DNA of 64,000 bases from the NCBI RefSeq assembly GCF_000188155.2, contig NZ_KE124774.1:3168356-3232355 (forward strand). Direction: 5' to 3'. The DNA is from Methylocystis sp. ATCC 49242. Its GTDB lineage: Bacteria; Pseudomonadota; Alphaproteobacteria; Rhizobiales; Beijerinckiaceae. Shown piece by piece: positions 1 to 7,123 of the stretch (its first letter is position 1; every line of letters begins with the position of its first letter). The translations under genes and the position numbers were made by a program. The notes beneath the pieces are model-generated. The model saw only the letters and a list, made by a program, of their open reading frames with translations. It was not told where the DNA came from and made no database searches.

Positions 1-16
1 CGCCCTGCAGGCGCGC

Positions 17-1303
17 ATGACCCGCGCGGGACGGCTCGAGGCGGCGGCGCGGCTTGCAGCGCTCGCGGCCTTGTTTCATCCGACCGCCGCCATGAGGTTT
101 ACCGCCGCCTTCGCCCACGCCGCCGCGCTTTCTGACCCGCAGGAGAAGGCGCGCGCCCTCGCCGCGCTCGCGAAGGAGGCGCCTCCGGCGCACAGATCGG
201 CGATCGAGGCGAGGCTCCTTGCGGAGCGCGGGGAGTGGGAGAGGCTTCTCGCCCTCGCCGCAGCGGACGGGAACGAGCGGCGGCTCGCCGGCTATCGTCT
301 GCGCGCCCTGGGAGAGACGGGGCAGGTCGAGGAGTTGATGCGCGACTACGAGCGCACGAAGGATCGCACGCCGGTCGAGCAGACCGTTTTTGGCTGGCTC
401 TTCGTTCTCGCCTTCGGCGGCCGGCCGCGGGAGGTCGAGCGGCTCGCCGCCCAGACCCTGAGGCTCGACGCCGACACGGTCGCCTACTGGCTCGCCGTCG
501 CGCGCGGGCAGGCGGGGGAACAGGCCACGGCGCGCGCCGAATTCGAGCGCCTCGCCGCCGGCCCTGCCGACCGGCCGGCGACGGCTGCGGCCCGCCGTCA
601 GCTCGAAAAGGGATGGACGCCGCCCGCCAAGCTATCGCCGGCGGCGCGGAAGACGGTCGAGGAGGTCGCCGCGCGGGTGGAGACGGAATGCGCCCGTCAC
701 GCGCGGGGCTGGCGCCTGCCGCGCGTCACTTTCGCGCTCGTCGCTGTCAACGCGCTGGTCTTCGTCGCGGAAATCGCGCTCGGCGGCTCGCAGAACCTCG
801 GGACGCTGGTGGCGCTCGGCGCGCTATGGGCGCCGCTCGTCCTGCAGCAGGGCGAGGACTGGCGCCTCCTCACCTCCGCCTTCCTGCATTTCGGCGGAAT
901 GCATTTCGCGCTGAACATGCTGATGCTGGCGCTCATCGGCCGCGACGTGGAGCATGAGATCGGCGCAATTCGCACGCTCGCGCTCTACCTCGGCGGCGCG
1001 CTCTTCTCGTCCGCCTTCGTATTGGGGCTGATGGCTTTCGGCTCCGTCGCCTATGGCCTTTACGTCGGCGCGTCGGGCGCGATCTTCGCGCTTTTCGGCG
1101 TCGTCGGCGCGCTGCGCGTCAGGGACTGGCTGCGTCATCGCGCGAGCCTCGACACCTTCCGCACGGCGGCTCTCGCCCTTGCGATCCTCGTTCAGATCGG
1201 CGCGGATTTCCTGCTGCCGATGTCGAGCCTCGCGGCTCACCTCTCGGGCTTCGGCTTCGGGCTCGTCGCCGGCTTCTTCGTGAAGCCGGGACGGGGCCGC
1301 TAA
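17..1303 (+). CDS. Rhomboid-family intramembrane serine protease with N-terminal helical region (5' end may lie outside the window)
   Basis: Membrane-embedded protease that cleaves transmembrane substrates within the bilayer. The first ~220 residues are Ala/Leu/Glu-rich and helical, resembling TPR-like repeats. The rhomboid core follows from about residue 235, with several hydrophobic segments. An HFGGMHFALNML stretch fits the conserved H-x2-x-H-x2-N region of TM2. The GASG motif places the nucleophile at Ser353, and His408 in a later helix completes the dyad. The 55-residue spacing is close to that of GlpG. The frame is open upstream of the ATG to the window edge, so the true start could be further 5'. 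The stop codon overlaps the dnaN stop, so the two genes converge. Substrate unknown. Confidence 0.85.
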   Translation: MTRAGRLEAAARLAALAALFHPTAAMRFTAAFAHAAALSDPQEKARALAALAKEAPPAHRSAIEARLLAERGEWERLLALAAADGNERRLAGYRLRALGETGQVEELMRDYERTKDRTPVEQTVFGWLFVLAFGGRPREVERLAAQTLRLDADTVAYWLAVARGQAGEQATARAEFERLAAGPADRPATAAARRQLEKGWTPPAKLSPAARKTVEEVAARVETECARHARGWRLPRVTFALVAVNALVFVAEIALGGSQNLGTLVALGALWAPLVLQQGEDWRLLTSAFLHFGGMHFALNMLMLALIGRDVEHEIGAIRTLALYLGGALFSSAFVLGLMAFGSVAYGLYVGASGAIFALFGVVGALRVRDWLRHRASLDTFRTAALALAILVQIGADFLLPMSSLAAHLSGFGFGLVAGFFVKPGRGR

Positions 1304-2418
1304 ACCCGCATCGGCATCAGCACATAGAGCGCGCTTGCGCCGTCGCGGTCCTGGATCAGCGTGGGCGAGCCGGGATCGGCGAGCTTGAAGAGCGCCGTGT
1401 CGCTGTCGAGCTGCTGGGTGATGTCCAGCAGATAGCGGGCGTTGAAGCCCACGTCGAGCGGCGCGCCGTCGTAATCGGCCTCCAGCTCCTCGACCGCCGA
1501 ACCCTGATCGGGATTGGTGACCGAGAGCACGAGCTTTCCTTCCGTCAGCGCCATCTTCACGGCCCGGCCGCGCTCGGAGGAGATGGTCGAGACGCGGTCG
1601 ACCGCCTTGGCGAAGACGTCGCGCTCCACGGTGAGGCGCTTGTCGTTGCCGGCGGGGATGACGCGGGAGTAATCCGGGAACGTGCCGTCGATAAGTTTGG
1701 TGGTCAGCAGCGCGTCGCCGAAGGAGAAGCGCATCTTGTTGGTCGAGAGCTCGACCGAGACGTCGCCCTGCGCGTCCTCGATGAGACGCTGCACCTCCGT
1801 CACCGCCTTGCGCGGCAGGATCACGCCCGGCATGTCGGCGCAGCCCGCGGGCGCCGGCAGTTCGAGCCGCGCGAGACGATGGCCGTCGGTGGCGACGGCG
1901 CGCAGCATCAGCTGGCCGTCGACGTCCATCGCATGAATGTAGATGCCGTTTAGATAATAACGGGTCTCTTCGCTGGAGATCGCGAATTGCGTCTTCTCGA
2001 TCAGCCGCTTGAGATCCGCCGGGGCGAGCTGGAAGCGATGGCTGAAATCCCCCGAGGTGACGTCCGGGAAGTCGCTTTCCGGCAGGGTCGAGAGGTTGAA
2101 GCGCGAGCGGCCCGAACGCAGGGTGAGCTGGCCCGCTTCGCCCGAGGCGTCGAGCGAGACCTGCGCGCCCTCGGGGAGCTTGCGCACGATGTCGTAGAGC
2201 GTGTGGGCGGGGAGCGTCGTCGCCCCCGGCTGGCCGACTTCGGCGGGCGCCTTCTCGGTGATTTCGAGGTCGAGGTCGGTCGCCTTCAGCGTCAGCGCGT
2301 CGTCCCGCGCGTCGATGAGGACATTGGCGAGAATGGGGATCGTGGTGCGCCGTTCGACTACACGGTGAACATGGCCGAGCGCCCGCAAAAGCGCCGCTCT
2401 CTCGATCGTGACCTTCAT
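1300..2418 (-). CDS. dnaN: DNA polymerase III subunit beta (sliding clamp)
   Basis: Ring-shaped clamp that tethers the replicative polymerase to DNA. The 372-residue product from the ATG at 2418 has the usual DnaN length and the typical MKVTIERA opening followed by an IPILANVL segment. It ends with MPMRV, the conserved C-terminus that lines the clamp's protein-binding pocket. The frame extends 27 codons upstream without an obvious family start, so 2418 is preferred. The gene is divergent from the penicillin-binding protein gene. The 220-bp region between them carries a CtrA-type box. It is not next to dnaA or recF in this window. Confidence 0.96.
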   Translation of the reverse strand: MKVTIERAALLRALGHVHRVVERRTTIPILANVLIDARDDALTLKATDLDLEITEKAPAEVGQPGATTLPAHTLYDIVRKLPEGAQVSLDASGEAGQLTLRSGRSRFNLSTLPESDFPDVTSGDFSHRFQLAPADLKRLIEKTQFAISSEETRYYLNGIYIHAMDVDGQLMLRAVATDGHRLARLELPAPAGCADMPGVILPRKAVTEVQRLIEDAQGDVSVELSTNKMRFSFGDALLTTKLIDGTFPDYSRVIPAGNDKRLTVERDVFAKAVDRVSTISSERGRAVKMALTEGKLVLSVTNPDQGSAVEELEADYDGAPLDVGFNARYLLDITQQLDSDTALFKLADPGSPTLIQDRDGASALYVLMPMRV

Positions 2419-2555
2419 CGCCTGAAAACCGTTTCCGCATTTTGCGCGGCGCCGCCGCGCGGGGGCGAAAACTTTGGCCCGCCGGGCGGCAAATCGCAAG
2501 GGGCGCGGGCCGCGAGCTTGTGAACAAATCCCATTTGCCGCAGTGCGGCGAACGC

Positions 2556-2570
2556 TTAACCGGCCCTTAA
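2556..2570. promoter_or_regulatory. CtrA-type binding site (TTAA-N7-TTAA) between dnaN and the PBP gene
   Basis: Two TTAA half-sites at 2556-2559 and 2567-2570 are separated by exactly 7 bp. This is the consensus spacing for CtrA, the alphaproteobacterial cell-cycle regulator. A third TTAA lies at 2581-2584. The site sits between two divergent genes with cell-cycle-linked roles, replication and cell-wall growth. In DNA this GC-rich a chance match is unlikely but possible. Binding is inference. Confidence 0.5.
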
Positions 2571-2638
2571 ACGGCCTTCCTTAAGTTTCAACATTCGGAA
2601 TTTGGACGGTCGCCGCCGCTGATCGAGGCGCGGCCAGG

Positions 2639-4957
2639 GTGAAGCGTATGGCGCGTAACGACAGACGTCGGGAACCGCGGTTCGACGACAGCGACGACGA
2701 CGGCGAGCTTCGCGCCGAACGGCGGCCGCCGCCGCGCGCCCGCGCCAAGAAGAAGGCGAAGGCGCGCCGGGCCTCTTCCGGCTCGCTTTTCGGCTCGTTC
2801 ATCTACTGGGCCTTCACGCTGGGACTATGGGGCGCGATCGGGGGCGGGGCGCTTGCAGTCTATTATGGCTCGCAATTGCCGCCGATCGACCAGCTCGCGA
2901 TTCCCAAACGCCCGCCGAACATCGCCATTCTTTCGGCCGAGGGCGAACTTCTCGCCAATCGCGGCGACACGGGCGGCGCGGCGATCCGCATCTCCGACCT
3001 GCCGCCCTATCTGCCCAAAGCCTTCATCGCCATCGAGGACCGGCGCTTCTATTCGCATTGGGGCGTCGATCCGCAGGGCATCGGCCGCGCGCTCCTGCGC
3101 AACGTCACGGGGCGGGGCGGCATGCAGGGCGGCTCCACGCTCACGCAGCAGCTTGCGAAAAACCTGTTCCTGACGCAGGAGCGCACCATCTCGCGCAAGA
3201 TTCAGGAGGCGATTCTCGCGCTCTGGCTGGAGCATAAATTTTCCAAGGACCAGATCCTCGAACTCTATCTCAACCGCGTCTATTTCGGCTCCGGCGCCTA
3301 TGGCGTCGAGGCGGCGTCGGAACGCTATTTCGGCCACAGCGCCAGGACCGCGACGCTGTCGGAGGCGGCGGTTCTCGCGGGTCTCATGAAGGCGCCGAGC
3401 AAGCTCGCGCCCGACCGCAATCCCCAGGGCGCGACCGAACGCGCCGCGCAGGTCGTCGCCGCCATGGCGCAGGAAGGCCATATCAGCGAGGCGATGGCGA
3501 AGACCGCGCTCGCCCATCCGGCGCGCGCGCGCCACGACACGGGCGCGGGGTCGATAAACTACGCCGCCGACTATGTCATGGACATGCTCGACGACACGAT
3601 CGGCGCGATCGATCAGGACATTGTCGTCACCACGACCATCGACGAGCGGCTGCAGACCGTCGCGGAAGGCGCGCTGAAGGAGGAACTCGACAGAAAGGGC
3701 GCCAAATTCGGCGTCACGCAGGGCGCGATCGTCTCGCTCGACCCCAATGGCGCGATCCGCGCGCTCGTCGGCGGGCGCGACTATTCGGAGAGTCAGTTCA
3801 ACCGCGCGGTCTCGGCGAAACGCCAGCCGGGCTCGGCCTTCAAGCCCTTCGTCTATCTCGCCGGCCTCGAACACGGGCTGACGCCGGATACCGTGCGCGA
3901 GGACGGGCCCCTGAACGTGAAGGGCTGGCAGCCGGAGAATTACAGCCACGAATATTTCGGCCCCGTCACGCTCACCCGGGCGCTGTCGCTCTCACTCAAT
4001 ACGGTCGCCGTGCGCGTGGGGCTCGAAGTCGGGGCAAAGACGGTCGTGAAGACGGCGCATCGGCTGGGCATACAGTCGGAGTTGCAACCCAACGCCTCCA
4101 TCGCGCTCGGCACGTCGGAGGTGACGCCGCTCGAACTCGTCGCCGCCTATGCGCCTTTCGCCAACGGCGGCATAGGCGTGCAGCCGCATATCATCACGAA
4201 GGTGAAGACGGCGGCCGGCAAGACGCTCTACCAGCGCAAGGCCGCCTCCTTCGGCCGGGTCATCGAGCCGCAATATGTGGCGATGATGAACACGATGATG
4301 CAGGAGACGCTCCTCACCGGCACGGCGCGCAAGGCGGAGTTGCCGGGCTGGCAGGCGGCGGGCAAGACCGGCACCAGCCAGGATTTCCGCGACGCGTGGT
4401 TCGTCGGCTACACGAGCCGGCTCGTGACCGGCGTGTGGCTCGGCAATGACGACAATTCGCCGACAAAGAAAGCCTCGGGCGGCAATCTGCCGGTCGAGAT
4501 CTGGAGCCGCTATATGACGATCGCCCACAAGGGCGTTCCCGTCGCCGGGCTGGCGTCGGGCGCGTGGCGTCCGGAAACGGCGGCGGCAGTCGACGAGGTC
4601 GTCGCCAAGCCGCTCGACGATCTCATCGGAATATTCACGGGCGCGGCTCGCCAGCCGGCGCCGCCGCGGGAATCGCGCGCCGCGCGTCCGGCGCCCGCCG
4701 CCGAGCGCCCGAGGGACGAGAAGCCCCCGGCGCAGACCGCTCCCGAGACCGACGAGACCGCGACGATCCCGCCGCCGCCGCCTCCCCGTCCGCGCGCCGC
4801 ACGGCCGCAGGCGATCGACGATCTGCTGCCGCCCGAGGACATTCCCGGCGCCGCCCCGGCCCCTGCCCGCCCCCATCGCGGAGAGCGCGCGCCGTCGCCT
4901 CCCTCGGTGGAGGAAGACGAGCGAAATTTCGTCGAGAAGCTTTTCGGCGGCGGCTGA
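2639..4957 (+). CDS. mrcA: Class A penicillin-binding protein (PBP1A type), bifunctional transglycosylase/transpeptidase
   Basis: Polymerises and cross-links peptidoglycan in the periplasm. The 772-residue protein has a basic cytoplasmic N-terminus and a transmembrane anchor at about residues 50-75. A GT51 glycosyltransferase domain follows, with catalytic Glu133 in an EDRRFYSHWG motif and a GGSTLTQQLAKN block. In the transpeptidase domain the SxxK motif is Ser399/Lys402, then SLN, and KTGTS at about 576-580. The last ~110 residues are a low-complexity Pro/Ala/Arg-rich tail, probably disordered. The GTG start gives MKRMAR; an ATG three codons later is an alternative. The stop lies 3 bp before the convergent Rieske gene. 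Confidence 0.93.
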   Translation: MKRMARNDRRREPRFDDSDDDGELRAERRPPPRARAKKKAKARRASSGSLFGSFIYWAFTLGLWGAIGGGALAVYYGSQLPPIDQLAIPKRPPNIAILSAEGELLANRGDTGGAAIRISDLPPYLPKAFIAIEDRRFYSHWGVDPQGIGRALLRNVTGRGGMQGGSTLTQQLAKNLFLTQERTISRKIQEAILALWLEHKFSKDQILELYLNRVYFGSGAYGVEAASERYFGHSARTATLSEAAVLAGLMKAPSKLAPDRNPQGATERAAQVVAAMAQEGHISEAMAKTALAHPARARHDTGAGSINYAADYVMDMLDDTIGAIDQDIVVTTTIDERLQTVAEGALKEELDRKGAKFGVTQGAIVSLDPNGAIRALVGGRDYSESQFNRAVSAKRQPGSAFKPFVYLAGLEHGLTPDTVREDGPLNVKGWQPENYSHEYFGPVTLTRALSLSLNTVAVRVGLEVGAKTVVKTAHRLGIQSELQPNASIALGTSEVTPLELVAAYAPFANGGIGVQPHIITKVKTAAGKTLYQRKAASFGRVIEPQYVAMMNTMMQETLLTGTARKAELPGWQAAGKTGTSQDFRDAWFVGYTSRLVTGVWLGNDDNSPTKKASGGNLPVEIWSRYMTIAHKGVPVAGLASGAWRPETAAAVDEVVAKPLDDLIGIFTGAARQPAPPRESRAARPAPAAERPRDEKPPAQTAPETDETATIPPPPPPRPRAARPQAIDDLLPPEDIPGAAPAPARPHRGERAPSPPSVEEDERNFVEKLFGGG

Positions 4958-4960
4958 GTT

Positions 4961-5392
4961 TCAGTCCGGCTGGATGACGATCTGCGGCATCTCGTCGTTC
5001 TCCGGCCGGTCGAGCCCGTCTTCCTCGGCGAGTTCGACGCCCGCGAGGCAGATGTCGTCGCCGTCCACCACCACCTCGATCTTCTCCAGCGCCGCGCCGG
5101 CGCAGGGGCCGTCGTGGCAATGGCCGGTGGCGATGTCGAAAAGCGCGCCATGCTTTCCGCAGACGATGGCGCGATGACCCTGGTCGAGAAACTGGCCCGG
5201 CTGGAAGTCGAGCCGTGTCCACTGATGCGGGCAGCGGTTGAGATAGGCGTGGTAGTTCCTGCCCTGGCGGACGATCACGACCGGGAAGGGGACAGTGCTG
5301 TCGCCGTCGCGGCGCGCAAGAACGAATCCGACAGCGCCGCGCTTGGCGACGTCATTGACATGACAGACGGCGAAGATTTCGGTCGTGGACAT
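4961..5392 (-). CDS. Rieske [2Fe-2S] domain protein
   Basis: Small (143-residue) iron-sulphur electron-transfer protein of the ferredoxin-like Rieske type. The cluster ligands are visible as a C-P-H motif (CPHQWT) and a C-x2-H motif (CGKHGA) about 29 residues apart. There is no signal peptide or membrane helix, so it should be cytoplasmic. The ATG at 5392 gives MSTTEIF and is preferred over an upstream in-frame ATG that adds an Arg/Pro-rich extension. It stands alone, with no oxygenase or reductase alongside, so its partner is unknown. DUF1150 lies just upstream on the same strand. Confidence 0.85.
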   Translation of the reverse strand: MSTTEIFAVCHVNDVAKRGAVGFVLARRDGDSTVPFPVVIVRQGRNYHAYLNRCPHQWTRLDFQPGQFLDQGHRAIVCGKHGALFDIATGHCHDGPCAGAALEKIEVVVDGDDICLAGVELAEEDGLDRPENDEMPQIVIQPD

Positions 5393-5450
5393 GGCGGCTC
5401 CATCGCGGGGCGCGCGCGGCGCCCCTCGCAATGGAAGCAAGATCCCTGCC

Positions 5451-5720
5451 TTAATGCAGGCTCACCATCTGAAGATCGTTCTCCCGCGCATTGCCGATCG
5501 CTGCGTCGGCCGAGTCGGCGAGCAGAATGGGCGCGCCATCCGCGCCGATCAGCGCGAAGATCGTCAGGCCGGGCGCGATTTCCGGCGCCTGCGGATAAAG
5601 ACGATTGATGTCTTCCGAGCGCATCGGCCGCACATAGGCGATCATGCCGTCGCCGAGGTGGGCGAACTGCTCCGGCGTCAGCGCTGGCGCCTTGGCTTCA
5701 AAAGTGTTTTTCGCGTCCAT
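5451..5720 (-). CDS. DUF1150 family protein
   Basis: An 89-residue soluble protein matching the DUF1150 pattern: LGDGMIAYVRPMRSED, then EIAPGLTIFALIGADG and PILLADSADAA, ending in VSLH. A strong AGGAGGG ribosome-binding site precedes the ATG. In many Rhizobiales this family is encoded directly beside a small heat-shock protein gene. Here the hsp20 gene is about 14 kb away. The molecular function is not known. Confidence 0.85.
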   Translation of the reverse strand: MDAKNTFEAKAPALTPEQFAHLGDGMIAYVRPMRSEDINRLYPQAPEIAPGLTIFALIGADGAPILLADSADAAIGNARENDLQMVSLH

Positions 5721-5833
5721 GACATCCCTCCTGAGGCGTTCAACTCGACCCGCCTGCCGTGCGCCTCCCCTCGGGAGCGCGCCGTCTGAAAGATTAGATG
5801 TGCATGTTTCGTGGAATTTGAAGGGGCTCGCCG

Positions 5834-7066
5834 TTACAGGGCAAGGGCGAGCCGCGCCGGGTCCTCCAGCGTTTCCTTCACCCGCACAAGGAAGGTCACC
5901 GCCTCCTTGCCGTCGACGATGCGATGGTCGTAGGAGAGCGCGAGATACATCATCGGACGGATTTCGATCTTGCCGTCCACGGCGACCGGCCGCTCCTGGA
6001 TCTTGTGCATGCCGAGTATGCCCGACTGCGGGGCGTTGAGGATCGGCGTCGACATGAGGGAGCCGTAGACGCCGCCGTTCGATATGGTGAAGGTGCCGCC
6101 CTGCAGGTCGGCGATGTCGAGCGCGCCGTCGCGCGCCTTCTTGCCGAGCGCGGCGATGGCCTTTTCGATCTCGGCGATCGACATGCGGTCGGCGTCGCGC
6201 ACCACCGGCACCACGAGGCCTTTGTCCGTGCCGACCGCTACGCCGACATGGCAGAAATGCTTGTAGACGATGTCGGTTCCGTCGATCTCCGCGTTGACGG
6301 CGGGAATTTCCTCCAGCGCCCCGCAGCAGGCCTTCACGAAGAAGCCCATAAAGCCGAGCTTCACGCCGTGCTTCTTCTCGAAAAGATCCTTGTAGCGCGC
6401 GCGCAGCGCGATCAGCGCGGACATGTCGACCTCGTTGAAGGTCGTGAGCATGGCCGCGGTGTTCTGCGCCTCCTTCAGCCGGCGCGCGATGGTCTGGCGC
6501 AGGCGCGTCATCTTCACGCGTTCTTCGCGCGCGCCGTCCTCCTGCGGAACGGGCGCCCGCGGGGCGGGCGGCGGCGGCTCGACGCGGGCCTCGACAGGCG
6601 CAGGGGCGGGCGCGGGAGCAGCCGGGGCGCGGGCGGCGAACTCCAGCACGTCGGACTTCAGCGCCTGTCCGCGCTTGCCGCTGCCCGTCACCTGCGAAAG
6701 GTCGATGCCCTGCTCGGCGGCGATCTTGGCCGCGGCGGGGGAGGGCGGCATGGCGGTCAAGGGCGCCGCGGCCGCCGGCGGCGCAGCCGGTTTTGGCGCG
6801 GGCGCCTCCGCGACGGGCGCAGCGGCCGCGACGCCTTCGGCGATCTGTCCGAGCAGCGCGCCCGGCGTGACGGTCTCGCCCTCCTTCGCGACGATTTCAG
6901 CCAGAACGCCCGTAGCGGGCGCGTTGACTTCCAGCGTCACCTTGTCCGTTTCGAGTTCGGCGAGGGTTTCGTCCGCCCGCACCGCCTCGCCGGCCTTCTT
7001 GAACCAGCGGCCGACAGTGGCCTCGCTCACCGATTCGCCCAGCGTCGGAACGCGAATATCAGTCAT
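5834..7066 (-). CDS. sucB: Dihydrolipoamide succinyltransferase, E2 of 2-oxoglutarate dehydrogenase
   Basis: Core of the 2-oxoglutarate dehydrogenase complex in the TCA cycle; transfers the succinyl group from lipoate to CoA. The 410-residue protein has an N-terminal lipoyl domain with lipoyl Lys42 in ETDKVTLE, then an Ala/Pro-rich linker and a peripheral-subunit-binding domain at about 105-140. A second linker leads to the catalytic domain, with His381 and Asp385 in DHRIVDG. It is the last gene of sucD-sucA-sucB, 57 bp after sucA. No lipoamide dehydrogenase gene follows; the next minus-strand gene is DUF1150. Confidence 0.97.
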   Translation of the reverse strand: MTDIRVPTLGESVSEATVGRWFKKAGEAVRADETLAELETDKVTLEVNAPATGVLAEIVAKEGETVTPGALLGQIAEGVAAAAPVAEAPAPKPAAPPAAAAPLTAMPPSPAAAKIAAEQGIDLSQVTGSGKRGQALKSDVLEFAARAPAAPAPAPAPVEARVEPPPPAPRAPVPQEDGAREERVKMTRLRQTIARRLKEAQNTAAMLTTFNEVDMSALIALRARYKDLFEKKHGVKLGFMGFFVKACCGALEEIPAVNAEIDGTDIVYKHFCHVGVAVGTDKGLVVPVVRDADRMSIAEIEKAIAALGKKARDGALDIADLQGGTFTISNGGVYGSLMSTPILNAPQSGILGMHKIQERPVAVDGKIEIRPMMYLALSYDHRIVDGKEAVTFLVRVKETLEDPARLALAL

Positions 7067-7123
7067 TGGCGTCTCATTTCGTCGAATGGAGGCCGCGGCC
7101 CGGGCCGCGACGGAGAATGGCGG

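Noticed and set aside
2500-2545. DnaA box near dnaN (TTGTTCACA-like sequence on the minus strand)
   Set aside because: Only about 7 of 9 positions match and it is single; no origin-like cluster or dnaA gene nearby.
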